Below, piece by piece: positions 1 to 6,821 of a stretch of 13,130 bases of DNA (its first letter is position 1; each line of letters begins with the position of its first letter). Under the pieces are notes generated by a model that did no database searches, had not been told where the DNA came from, and worked only from the letters and a program-made list of their open reading frames with translations. The DNA is from Thermoplasmata archaeon (GTDB taxonomy: Archaea; Thermoplasmatota; Thermoplasmata; Thermoplasmatales; Thermoplasmataceae): contig JAKAYM010000042.1 of the NCBI GenBank assembly GCA_021826795.1, positions 1-13,130 of the forward strand. The letters run 5' to 3'. Made by a program: the position numbers and the translations under genes.

Positions 1-356
1 CCTAAATCAGTTTCCCAGATATCCATGCCCTCATTTTCCAGCTCCTCCCTGAGCTTTATTTCATAAAGCACGTTGGATTTGGAAACTACTATTTTTCTCT
101 TTTCGCCTAATATTTCTTTTACAATTTCCATTGCCTCAGTGCTGTCCTTTGCAATATGGACATGCCCGCCCAGTTTTTCTACACTCTTTTGAGTTTTTGA
201 TATATATGTATCAATATCATCCAGCACCCTATTTTTGGTATCCCTCAATTCCGATGCCACATCCTTTATGTAAGGATTTTCCTCGAGAATTTTATGGACT
301 TTCGGTGAATTATTCAGTGTAGCCTTATTTATTGCTACCTCCCATTCGTAGTTCAT
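1..356 (-). CDS. lutB: LutB-like Fe-S/LUD-domain protein, N-terminal part (runs off window)
   Basis: This is the first 118 codons of a gene whose 3' end lies before base 1. The start of LutB proteins is recognisable: MNYEWEVAINKAT at the beginning, then an alpha-helical stretch with IDTYI, then LGGHVHIAKDSTEAM, the KSNVLYEIKLREELE segment, and WETDLG, which in the family leads into the LUD domain. LutB is an iron-sulfur component of the L-lactate oxidation complex LutABC and is thought to carry electrons in the cytoplasm. The C-terminal ferredoxin-like cysteines would lie outside the window. The ATG at 356-354 overlaps the TGA of the upstream Fe-S gene in an ATGA arrangement, so the two are probably co-transcribed and translationally coupled. 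The family call is fairly firm. The exact substrate (lactate or another 2-hydroxy acid) is inferred from the family. Confidence 0.8.
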   Translation of the reverse strand, partial: MNYEWEVAINKATLNNSPKVHKILEENPYIKDVASELRDTKNRVLDDIDTYISKTQKSVEKLGGHVHIAKDSTEAMEIVKEILGEKRKIVVSKSNVLYEIKLREELENEGMDIWETDL

Positions 357-1243
357 GAAACCACCTCAGCCAGATCCTTTATATTATTTATATACGGAGA
401 TAAATTCTGATAGCACAGTGGACACATAACAAGAACATTTTCATTGACTGATAGTAGCTTCTCAGCTCTCTCCCTGGATACATCCTCACTATCCTGGGCA
501 GAAACAAGTGAAAGAGGGCCTCCGCAGCAGCTCCCTATTTCCTTGCTTGTTATCAGGTAGTTTTCATCTATGGAAAGACCGGAATTATTCACCTTATTAC
601 GTATGTCACTGTACATTCCCATAGCACGTGCATAAAGGCAGGAATCGTGTATAACATAGTTCCCTGAACCCTTGAATTTGACGATCTCTAAATAGTTCTT
701 TACGTCTATGTCAAAATTTATAAAATCCTTATATCTTTTCAGGGCGTTCGTTGTATGGGGATCAACTGTTATAATATTTTTTATGCCCTTTGATTTAAAG
801 AAACTGTAAAGTTTTTCGCCGTATTCTTTGTATTCCTTTAAGAATCCAGATTCCAGCAGGAGTGCACCAGAATATGGCTCCTTGTCATAAAGGTATCCGA
901 ACTTTACCCCCGATCCTGAAAGCATAGATGTTATGCTTTTCAGTATTCTAAACGCCCTCTGTAATTCCTCATCCTTGGGTTTTATAAGAAATTTTGATGC
1001 AGTCATGAGTCTTTTCGGTATGTTTAGTCTGTATATTTTCGGGAATAAAGCTTCATAACGCTTTAAAATGCCTGAAATCTGGTACATATAGGATGTATAT
1101 ATTATAGTGTCTCCGTTGTTTGGAATGTTATCTGCCCATGATGAATATAATTTTGTGTCCAGTGGAAATGGCAGGTAGCTATCCATCAAATTCTGGAAAA
1201 TTAGATCTCTCATTTTCCCTATGCGTTGCTTGTTGATATCCAT
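353..1243 (-). CDS. LutA/GlcF-like cysteine-rich (CCG) domain Fe-S protein
   Basis: This is a 296-residue protein if the ATG at 1243 is used. The C-terminal half has one complete cysteine-rich CCG domain: C202 in HDSC, C239-C240 in GSCCGG, and C274/C277 in CPLC. The spacing C-x36-CC-x33-C-x2-C fits the family pattern. Such domains bind an unusual 4Fe-4S centre in heterodisulfide reductase HdrB, GlcF and LutA. No cysteine cluster is seen in the N-terminal half, where LutA normally has a first CCG copy, and there is no N-terminal ferredoxin domain. The stop overlaps the lutB-like ATG, so the two are probably subunits of one 2-hydroxy-acid (lactate) oxidising complex. The frame is open to a TTG at 1282. 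I prefer ATG 1243 because an AT-rich TATA-like box lies about 26 bases upstream of it, as expected for a leaderless archaeal message. Confidence 0.75.
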   Translation of the reverse strand: MDINKQRIGKMRDLIFQNLMDSYLPFPLDTKLYSSWADNIPNNGDTIIYTSYMYQISGILKRYEALFPKIYRLNIPKRLMTASKFLIKPKDEELQRAFRILKSITSMLSGSGVKFGYLYDKEPYSGALLLESGFLKEYKEYGEKLYSFFKSKGIKNIITVDPHTTNALKRYKDFINFDIDVKNYLEIVKFKGSGNYVIHDSCLYARAMGMYSDIRNKVNNSGLSIDENYLITSKEIGSCCGGPLSLVSAQDSEDVSRERAEKLLSVNENVLVMCPLCYQNLSPYINNIKDLAEVVS

Positions 1244-1263
1244 GGAAATAAAGGCGTTGATTG

Positions 1264-1274
1264 CTAATAAATTT
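1264..1274 (-). promoter_or_regulatory. TATA-like box for the lutAB-type operon
   Basis: On the minus strand this reads AAATTTATTAG and is centred about 26 bases upstream of the ATG at 1243. That is the usual archaeal TATA-to-transcription-start distance, so the transcript would begin at or near the ATG. It is a weak match to a TATA consensus and is used mainly to choose between starts. Confidence 0.35.
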
Positions 1275-1400
1275 ATTTGCAAACATGTTTCATGAGTTAT
1301 TATTACACAGGTAGGGTTTACGTTATTGGCTAGGATTTATGCTGACATAAATATCGTATATAACCGGCAGGCTCAGTACCAGCAGGTAATATATATAAAC

Positions 1401-1471
1401 TTAGTAATTGATTACCAAATATGCAAATAAACTTAGTAATAAATACCAAAAAATTAATAATAATTAGTAAT
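1401..1471 (+). repeat. Three phased TTAGTAAT repeats upstream of the ATPase gene
   Basis: TTAGTAAT begins at 1401, 1433 and 1464, so the copies are 32 and 31 bases apart, about three turns of the helix. The first two are preceded by ATAAAC and followed by ATTACCAA or AATACCAA. Each of these two units is therefore an imperfect palindrome (TTAGTAAT, two bases, ATTACCAA). The third has only the left half. The block ends 13 bases before the ATPase ATG and lies across its probable promoter. A near copy is at 4132-4172. This looks like a binding-site array for a dimeric regulator acting on the ATPase gene; no regulator is identified. Confidence 0.55.
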
Positions 1472-1483
1472 ATATAACTAAAT

Positions 1484-2797
1484 ATGGATTTAACAGCAAT
1501 TGCCATGCAGAATCCCTGGTGGCGTGAGAGGATAGAAATACTTAAGGATAATAAAGTGAAAAAATCCCTTGAATTACATCCAAGACGCATTTACCACTAT
1601 AAAGAAGAAAATATAATACTTCTTGGACCAAGGCAGGTTGGGAAAACAACTTATATAAAAATGGTAATAATGGATTTACTTCTGAATAAAAATATTAATC
1701 CAAGAAATATTTTATATCTGACATGTGATTTTATAGATGATAAAGAAGACATAAAAACAGCCCTATCTTTCTTCGATGCACAATCAGATCGGAATAGAAT
1801 GAGGTTTATCTTCTTAGATGAAATTAGCTTTGTTAAAGATTGGAATGCATTAATTCTCGGTCTTTTCAATTCAGGATATCTTAATGACAAACGAATTTAT
1901 CTTACAGGTTCATCTTCCATTTCGTTATTAAAAGAAACATTTCCGGGTAGAAATATTGCAAAGATTGTATTTTTACCCTTGCAATTTAAAGAATATTTTG
2001 ATTTATTTTTCAAAAAAATTAACATAAATGCGGAGATGGATATCAATAATGTGGGTGATTTTTATAAGTTATCCCTAGAAGTATCTCCATATATTAAAGA
2101 GTTAAACCAGGCTCTGGATCAATACCTGATAACGGGAGGATTTTTGTGGCCGTCTTATGAAGTTCGTGATTCTGAACCTCTGGATAAATTATACGAAATT
2201 TATAAAGATGCGATTATAGGAGATATTTCAAAACTTGATAAAAGACAGATATATTTTAAAGAGATTGTTGAACAAATAATCTCAGGCTATACATCAAGAT
2301 TATCTGCTAATTCTATAGCACAGAATACATCCATAGGTTCGAATAAAACCGTGGAAGCCTATATTGAAATAATGCAGAATTTGTTTATTGCCAGAATATT
2401 TTATAAAAAAATGAATGGAAAAGTCATGTACAGAAGCAATAAAAAGATATATTTTACAGACCCCTTTATTTACAGGGTATTAAAAAAATATGCCAGGGGT
2501 GAAGCAGAATATAGGGAAGGTGAGCAGGCAAAGGTCATAGAGGGCGTTGTAGGTACACATCTATTCAATAAATTCCAGGAAATATACTATATGGAAACAA
2601 AAGCCGGAAAGGAAGTAGATTTTCTTTATAATAATATAGGAATAGAGATAAAGTATGGAAATAAGAAAATTAATAATTTATATTTTCCGAAAGGATACCT
2701 ATTAACAAGGGATGCTTTACCTTACTTAGACGGTGATAGAGCATCCATACCTCTATCCATATTTCTGTACCTTATAAGCTCAGAAAGCCATTTATAA
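1484..2797 (+). CDS. AAA ATPase with C-terminal DUF4143 nuclease-like domain
   Basis: This is a 437-residue cytoplasmic P-loop protein of the archaeal AAA_14/DUF4143 type. The Walker A motif is GPRQVGKT (residues 48-55), Walker B is FIFLDE (108-113), and YLTGSSS (139-145) is in the sensor-1 position, followed by a GR pair at 155-156. The C-terminal third has EVDF (377-380) and IEIKYG (387-392), which has the spacing of a PD-(D/E)xK-type core. These are very common in archaea and their cellular role is not established; links to mobile elements and DNA transactions are often suggested. The start could be the ATG at 1484 or the in-frame ATG at 1505. The AT-rich run TATATAA at 1471-1477 lies about 31 bases before 1505, while 1484 would need a box near 1458. 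The gene stands alone, with phased repeats immediately upstream. Confidence 0.85.
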   Translation: MDLTAIAMQNPWWRERIEILKDNKVKKSLELHPRRIYHYKEENIILLGPRQVGKTTYIKMVIMDLLLNKNINPRNILYLTCDFIDDKEDIKTALSFFDAQSDRNRMRFIFLDEISFVKDWNALILGLFNSGYLNDKRIYLTGSSSISLLKETFPGRNIAKIVFLPLQFKEYFDLFFKKININAEMDINNVGDFYKLSLEVSPYIKELNQALDQYLITGGFLWPSYEVRDSEPLDKLYEIYKDAIIGDISKLDKRQIYFKEIVEQIISGYTSRLSANSIAQNTSIGSNKTVEAYIEIMQNLFIARIFYKKMNGKVMYRSNKKIYFTDPFIYRVLKKYARGEAEYREGEQAKVIEGVVGTHLFNKFQEIYYMETKAGKEVDFLYNNIGIEIKYGNKKINNLYFPKGYLLTRDALPYLDGDRASIPLSIFLYLISSESHL

Positions 2798-2902
2798 GTC
2801 TTACTTTCCATTATTTGTACATTATCCCAAATTGAATATTTTTATGTTACCCACAATTAAGTTCTTATTTAAATATAACTTAAATATAGATAGAAACTCT
2901 AA

Positions 2903-3116
2903 ACCGAAAGTGAAGTTAAACAATTAGAAATCAAAATACATCATAAACCGAGGGATAATGGAAGATCATTTGCTGAACTGACATCCAAATAAGATTTTTC
3001 ATGATTTCTTTAATAAAAAAGAACAGATAAACCATGGTGAATTATACTTTAAAAAGCTTCAAAAGATTTCAATAAAGAAAATTATTGGAGCGCATAGAAT
3101 AATTCCAGGAAAATAG
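2903..3116 (+). pseudogene. Unidentified frameshifted coding remnant
   Basis: Two overlapping plus-strand frames look coding but are short and lack starts. Frame one (2903-2992, 29 codons) reads TESEVKQLEIKIHH then KPRDNGRSFAEL. Frame two (2982-3116, 44 codons) reads HPNKIFHDFFNKKEQINHGE and continues to KKIIGAHRIIPGK before TAG. A single frameshift near 2978-2990 would join them into about 70 residues of charged, soluble-looking protein with helical patterns. I do not recognise the family. It lies between the ATPase and the first peptidase gene on the opposite strand from the latter, and the remaining sequence from 2798 to 3214 shows nothing else I can support. It could be chance, but composition and continuity across the shift argue for a decayed gene. 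Confidence 0.35.
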
Positions 3117-3214
3117 CCCTAATGCTTAACTCCATGTCTGTGAGCTGTATCAGAAATATTTGAAATGAATAACCGTTAAGTAATTTATACACCTTTCAAT
3201 TATATCTATGACTC

Positions 3215-4105
3215 TTATTGTAGCCTATCTATCTCTTTAAATCTTTTTGCAATCTCAATTTTTAATCTATTCTGTGTATATACCGGAATATTTTTTGATG
3301 CAAAAGTTAAGGCTTTCTGTAAGGCAGATTTCATCACATCCCTAGTGACACCATTGTTTAAAGCAAACCGATCTGCCCTTATTTCATTTTTAATCAGGTA
3401 TATTTTTAACCCAATAAAATCAAGCAACATTATAGAAACTAAGGTTAAAACTATAACAAATGATAGAATGAATGTTCTGGCAAGAACATAATTTACAATT
3501 CCCAAAATTATCCCGGATAAAGCCAACAGGAAAATTATACTAATAAAGTATATATTTTTCTCATCGTTCTTAGCATAGTGCCCTATCTCATGGAGTATTA
3601 AAGCATCCCTCTGGTTATCCTCAAGAGTCTGCCAGAATTTTTCATTGATGAATATCCTGAAGGCCTTCTTTGCTTTAGAAAATACCGGAGATGGCTTCCT
3701 GATTATATGATTGTTAATATCATTAAACTTATATACATATATATAGCATTTAATAATATCATTGTATTTCTCTGAATAATATTTGGATAATTCTGAGTCT
3801 ATTTCAGATTCATAAATATATCTGAGGTTCTCCTTCTGATACGGGTTTTCCTGAAAGTTATTCCTTTTTGCATGTTTATAGTTTTGAAGCAATGCAACGA
3901 AAGCAAAACCGGTACCCAAATCCAGGACAATTATAAGAGTATTTATTTCTCCTGATTGAATATGAAAATATGGATATATATAACTGTACGGAAGACCGTT
4001 TAATACAAGCACAACTATTAAAATAATTATATAACCATACTTTTTCATACGTGGTACCTTCAATATCAGATTAGGATACCAGCTATATTTATAAGTATTT
4101 CCCAT
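3215..4105 (-). CDS. Membrane zinc metallopeptidase, M48 type (solitary copy)
   Basis: This is a 296-residue integral membrane peptidase. The zinc site is LHEIGH (H172, E173, H176), with the third ligand E241 in EIRADRFAL, matching the M48 HExxH...ExxAD layout. Two hydrophobic segments precede the catalytic domain (about 24-46 and 54-73). A helical hairpin of about 185-238 lies between HEIGH and EIRAD. The tail QNRLKIEIAKRFKEID resembles those of the other two peptidases here. The ATG at 4105 gives the longest frame. The ATG at 4048 (MKKYGYIIIL) is a real alternative: AAGGT sits 7 bases before it and TATAAATATA (minus strand, about 4084-4094) is about 42 bases upstream. No small-protein gene precedes it, unlike the other two copies. 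A 41-base repeat lies 27 bases upstream of the 4105 start. The target is unknown. Confidence 0.8.
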   Translation of the reverse strand: MGNTYKYSWYPNLILKVPRMKKYGYIIILIVVLVLNGLPYSYIYPYFHIQSGEINTLIIVLDLGTGFAFVALLQNYKHAKRNNFQENPYQKENLRYIYESEIDSELSKYYSEKYNDIIKCYIYVYKFNDINNHIIRKPSPVFSKAKKAFRIFINEKFWQTLEDNQRDALILHEIGHYAKNDEKNIYFISIIFLLALSGIILGIVNYVLARTFILSFVIVLTLVSIMLLDFIGLKIYLIKNEIRADRFALNNGVTRDVMKSALQKALTFASKNIPVYTQNRLKIEIAKRFKEIDRLQ

Positions 4106-4131
4106 ATTACTGGAGCAGAAGCAAGCCTAAT

Positions 4132-4172
4132 TGATTACCAAATATAAGAATAAACTTAGTAGTCAATACCAG
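4132..4172. repeat. Second copy of the TTAGTAAT/ATTACCAA element
   Basis: This 41-base stretch matches 1409-1449 at 35 positions by eye, without gaps. It shares TGATTACCAAATAT, then AATAAACTTAGTA, then AATACCA. It lies just upstream of the solitary peptidase gene (start 4105) and downstream of the next peptidase gene. Relative to its presumed target gene the orientation is opposite to the ATPase copy, which is tolerable because the unit is nearly palindromic. It is probably a regulator-binding site shared by two loci 2.7 kb apart. Confidence 0.55.
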
Positions 4173-4221
4173 GCCGGGAATTGTGCGTAATAAATGCGAA
4201 ATAGTTAAAAAGAATGTTATA

Positions 4222-5022
4222 CTACTTATTCAATTTATTGAGACGCTTGTTGTTAATTTTAAGCAGTCTTTGATATGTTTGGTCGCTCACAAACTGCCTT
4301 TCGTAATCGAGCATTTTATTTAACGCGGATGTTATATAGTCTTTACCCATGATTTTTAAAGAGAACCTATCACATTTCACCTCTGTATTTATCAAGATAT
4401 ATGAAAGTAATTTATATAAAAGTACAATGAGAATTATAATAACAAACACAATTATAAATCCAAGAAAATTGTTTACATGATAAAGACCCATAGTCAGCCC
4501 TGTAAATATTAAGGAAAAAAACAGTGTAGTAATAGTATAAACTATTATCCTTTTAGTTTTCTCTACATTATAATGCAGAAAATGATATAATTCGTGAAGT
4601 ATAACAGCTTCCAGTTCAAGATCATCTAAAATGTGGATCAGGTCCTCTTCGATAGTTATTGTTGGTGTTTTTCTGTTGTCCATTAAATTGACAGGTGAAT
4701 GGTTAAAAAAATTTTCTGTATGATATTTAGTATAAATATCTACGTCAACATTTAAAAAAGGATATTTTTTAGAATATTTTTTAGATAATTCATAATTTAA
4801 TTCCGCATCTAAGTCAATTTCCCTCTGAGACTTATTTATATAATTATAATACAAAATAAAATATAATATACTAAATGGAAGAATATTTATTATGTTGTAC
4901 TCAAAATCAGGTAAGTGATTAAATATATATGTTTCAAGTATATACATTGTTAACATCATAGTACTTCCTATAATTAAATAAGGAATTAGTACAGTTTTGA
5001 ATGACTTGCTGTTATTTTGCAT
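4222..5022 (-). CDS. Membrane zinc metallopeptidase, M48 type (cassette 2)
   Basis: This is a 266-residue peptidase with LHELYH (H143, E144, H147) and the third zinc ligand E214 in TEVKCDRFSL. Here the usual Ala of the ExxAD motif is Cys. Two transmembrane segments come before the catalytic core (about 10-30 and 43-61). A long hydrophobic hairpin (about 158-212) separates the two zinc motifs. The soluble segment 65-125 is similar in layout to the 3215-4105 copy, for example the EIDLDAELNYELSKKYSKKY stretch. The ATG at 5022 lies 10 bases after the stop of the broken small-protein gene, so it was built as the second gene of that operon. Its reading frame is intact even though the upstream partner is disrupted, which suggests selection for the protease itself or very recent damage to the partner. 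Confidence 0.8.
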   Translation of the reverse strand: MQNNSKSFKTVLIPYLIIGSTMMLTMYILETYIFNHLPDFEYNIINILPFSILYFILYYNYINKSQREIDLDAELNYELSKKYSKKYPFLNVDVDIYTKYHTENFFNHSPVNLMDNRKTPTITIEEDLIHILDDLELEAVILHELYHFLHYNVEKTKRIIVYTITTLFFSLIFTGLTMGLYHVNNFLGFIIVFVIIILIVLLYKLLSYILINTEVKCDRFSLKIMGKDYITSALNKMLDYERQFVSDQTYQRLLKINNKRLNKLNK

Positions 5023-5032
5023 ACGAATCTAA

Positions 5033-5572
5033 TCAGAAGGCTACAATAGCTGATGCAAGTATTGCTAATAGACTCTGCCCTACAGGATTCGTCAGGTCCA
5101 TGCCTAGAATAAGCATTATTAAAGAGTAAGTAGCAAAACCACTGCCCAGTATATCTAGGACAATAAGGTCTAAAATTCCCCTCATACGCTCAAGCCTTAG
5201 TACTGGAAAACACCTACTAAAAAATCCAACAAGCATAGCAATAGTTGGTTTTGCACCCCAATGTGTTAATTCATATTCTATTGGATCTAGTATATATACC
5301 ACAGACGCAGGAGAATTTAAACTAAAATCAATATTACCCACCCTATATGGTATTGCATTGTTTTCCAGGTCTACCACACTATTGTATACTAGCACTCACA
5401 TCACTTTAAATACAATTGCTCTTGCAAATACTGATATTATTGCCTTTATCCAGTTATTTCCATGCTTATCACTGTAAATCCTTCCCGTATAACTGTGACG
5501 GTACTTCTCTATGGCAATCAACTCCTTATATTTATGATTTAAATTATTTGTTTTTATAAGAATAAGATGCAT
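5033..5572 (-). pseudogene. Broken paralogue of the small hydrophobic precursor-like protein
   Basis: Read from the ATG at 5572, this frame gives 58 residues, then TGA (5398-5396), then 120 more residues to the TGA at 5033. It aligns without gaps to the intact gene at 6822-7370 across the stop: ELIAIEKYR, then TGRIYSDKH and NNWIKAIIS before the stop, and NAIPY after it, are shared. The TGA stands where the intact copy has GGA (Gly), a one-base change. The codon matching the intact copy's ATG is ATA, just after a three-base insertion, although an in-frame ATG appears five codons upstream. A GTG directly after the TGA could start a 120-residue fragment. The C-terminal half keeps the HWG motif but has diverged and contains several Arg/Lys. 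It is most probably a decayed precursor gene of the peptidase gene 10 bases downstream. Read-through or internal restart cannot be excluded. Confidence 0.7.
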
Positions 5573-5590
5573 ATTAATTTTTATATATAT
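5349..5590. repeat. Direct repeat, copy A (leader region of the small-protein genes)
   Basis: Pairs with 7162-7400 at a constant offset of 1813 bases until a three-base insertion near the start codon. About 22 differences in the first 178 bases can be counted by eye. The best stretch, 5441-5526, differs at only three positions. It covers the promoter, start and first roughly 75 codons, and similarity drops sharply beyond that. Confidence 0.75.
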
Positions 5591-5606
5591 TCTCAGGGTT
5601 CAGAAA

Positions 5607-5852
5607 TTATATGTTCCTCAAGAGGATTCTATTAATGAAGCCGCAATAAGCAGTGAAATGTATGATCAGATTGTATATTCCGGAATATGTATCAAAAATA
5701 TGTGAAAATCCCGTAACAAAATCGATTCTATAGGCAATGAAGAATTAAAGGAAAACATCTTTTATCTTCAGTTCTATTGCCACCAGTGATGCTAGTGAAA
5801 TCATAAAGGATTGCTCTGTAACGTATATTATAAACCTTTCACTTATATTCAT
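5607..5852 (-). pseudogene. Decayed small membrane-protein reading frame with one in-frame TAA
   Basis: From the ATG at 5852 this frame runs 35 codons, meets TAA (5747-5745), then continues open for 45 codons to the next stop at 5609-5607. The translation is consistently hydrophobic and aromatic on both sides of the TAA: MNISERFIIYVTEQSF, SLASLVAIELK, then FFIAYRIDFVTGF and IYNLIIHFTAYCGF. It suggests two or three membrane segments in about 80 residues. The ATG overlaps the end of the upstream peptidase gene by 14 bases (its TGA is 5841-5839), as in coupled operon genes. I do not recognise the family. Its place between a peptidase and the next precursor-like gene would suit an immunity or partner protein, but that is inference. 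No other gene is visible between 5573 and 5838. Confidence 0.45.
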
Positions 5853-6807
5853 TAGTTTCGTTGAAACCATCAAACTTTTTTATTCGTTTATTCTTGAAAT
5901 TTAGTGTGCGTTGTTTGTTTTTAACGGCATTCGTATTTGTTAAAACAAAATCATAGGCTTTATCCAGAAGAGCCTTCATATTATTTCTATCATTAAGTAT
6001 GCCCATTGCAAACCTATCAGCCTCTACTTCATTATGCAGGTTTATTTTATTGTACATAAAAAGACTAATAGATAGATAAATAAACGAAATTACCACGTAA
6101 TAAAATTGATATGGATAAGTAAATCCAAAAACATATACGGACGATATCAAGGTAAATAAAAAAATTGGCATTGCGTAAAATATTATCCATTTTTGTGTAT
6201 GCTTATATTTTATATGGGCAAACTCGTGCAGAATCAGTAAGGATAATTCGGCATCATTCAATTTACCATAGATATAATCCTGAATATATATGTTTAAATG
6301 ATCCTTATTTATAATAGCTGTAGCGGAAATTTTACTGTTTTTTAAAAGATAGATTTTAGTTGTTATATTATACTTATCTAGAAGGTAGTTATAAGCAAAA
6401 TTGATTTTATCATTAAAATCATACAATAGGTCTGACCTGCCAAAAATTTTACCTTTTAATTTTGATAATGCCACATAAAATATCATGATTAATACTGAGT
6501 ATACTAATGAATATATGACCATAAAGTCAATTAATGAAATATCTGAAACTTTTTTATATACAATTTGTACAGTGAATATCAGCAATATTTCCACTATAAA
6601 CATGATGGGAAAGTTTCTGGATTTAAATATTCCTTCTTTTAGGTACTTGCTAGTCGCGGCTGACCCCAGGAGGCCAACTACTGATATGCATTCACCCAAA
6701 ATTAGATGGTGATAAAAAATGCCTATGTCAAATGCCAGGAAAAAAATTAGAAAGAATAAAAAAATTAGAAAATTATTTATTTTTTTATGTTGATTGTTTT
6801 TTGCCAA
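5839..6807 (-). CDS. Membrane zinc metallopeptidase, M48 type (cassette 1)
   Basis: This is a 322-residue peptidase with LHEFAH (H194, E195, H198) and the third zinc ligand E260 in NEVEADRFAM, a complete M48 signature. It has about four predicted N-terminal membrane segments (roughly 12-32, 36-50, 66-84, 92-114), a soluble stretch of about 117-190, and a hydrophobic hairpin (about 207-251) between the zinc motifs. The active site is expected near the membrane-cytoplasm interface, as in HtpX/Ste24-type enzymes. The start is TTG at 6807, supported by GAGG seven bases upstream; the nearby ATG is out of frame. It begins 14 bases after the stop of the 182-residue small protein, so the two are almost certainly one operon. 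It is the best candidate to process that protein. Confidence 0.82.
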   Translation of the reverse strand: MAKNNQHKKINNFLIFLFFLIFFLAFDIGIFYHHLILGECISVVGLLGSAATSKYLKEGIFKSRNFPIMFIVEILLIFTVQIVYKKVSDISLIDFMVIYSLVYSVLIMIFYVALSKLKGKIFGRSDLLYDFNDKINFAYNYLLDKYNITTKIYLLKNSKISATAIINKDHLNIYIQDYIYGKLNDAELSLLILHEFAHIKYKHTQKWIIFYAMPIFLFTLISSVYVFGFTYPYQFYYVVISFIYLSISLFMYNKINLHNEVEADRFAMGILNDRNNMKALLDKAYDFVLTNTNAVKNKQRTLNFKNKRIKKFDGFNETNEYK

Positions 6808-6821
6808 CGCTATTCCTCATG

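Noticed and set aside
131..322. Plus-strand open frame opposite lutB
   Set aside because: Antisense shadow of the recognisable lutB N-terminus.
1244..1282. TTG start at 1282 for the CCG-domain protein
   Set aside because: The extra 13 residues are hydrophobic and non-family-like and would place the TATA-like box inside the coding region. ATG 1243 fits the promoter spacing.
1401..1471. Short CRISPR-like array from the 31-32 base periodic repeats
   Set aside because: The repeat core is only 8-18 bases, there are three degraded units, the intervening sequences are not unique spacers of normal length, and no cas gene is present.
1651..1890. Minus-strand open frame inside the ATPase gene
   Set aside because: Lies wholly opposite the Walker-motif coding region and has no features of its own.
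5396..5398. In-frame TGA in the small-protein gene as selenocysteine or a programmed recoding site
   Set aside because: The paralogue has Gly (GGA) there, the start codon is also damaged, and no recoding structure is evident, so plain nonsense mutation is simpler.
5594..5707. Plus-strand frame reading QKLYVPQEDSINEAA...
   Set aside because: It looked coding, but the minus-strand frame over the same bases is longer, in operon orientation and overlaps the upstream gene stop. The two cannot both be favoured.
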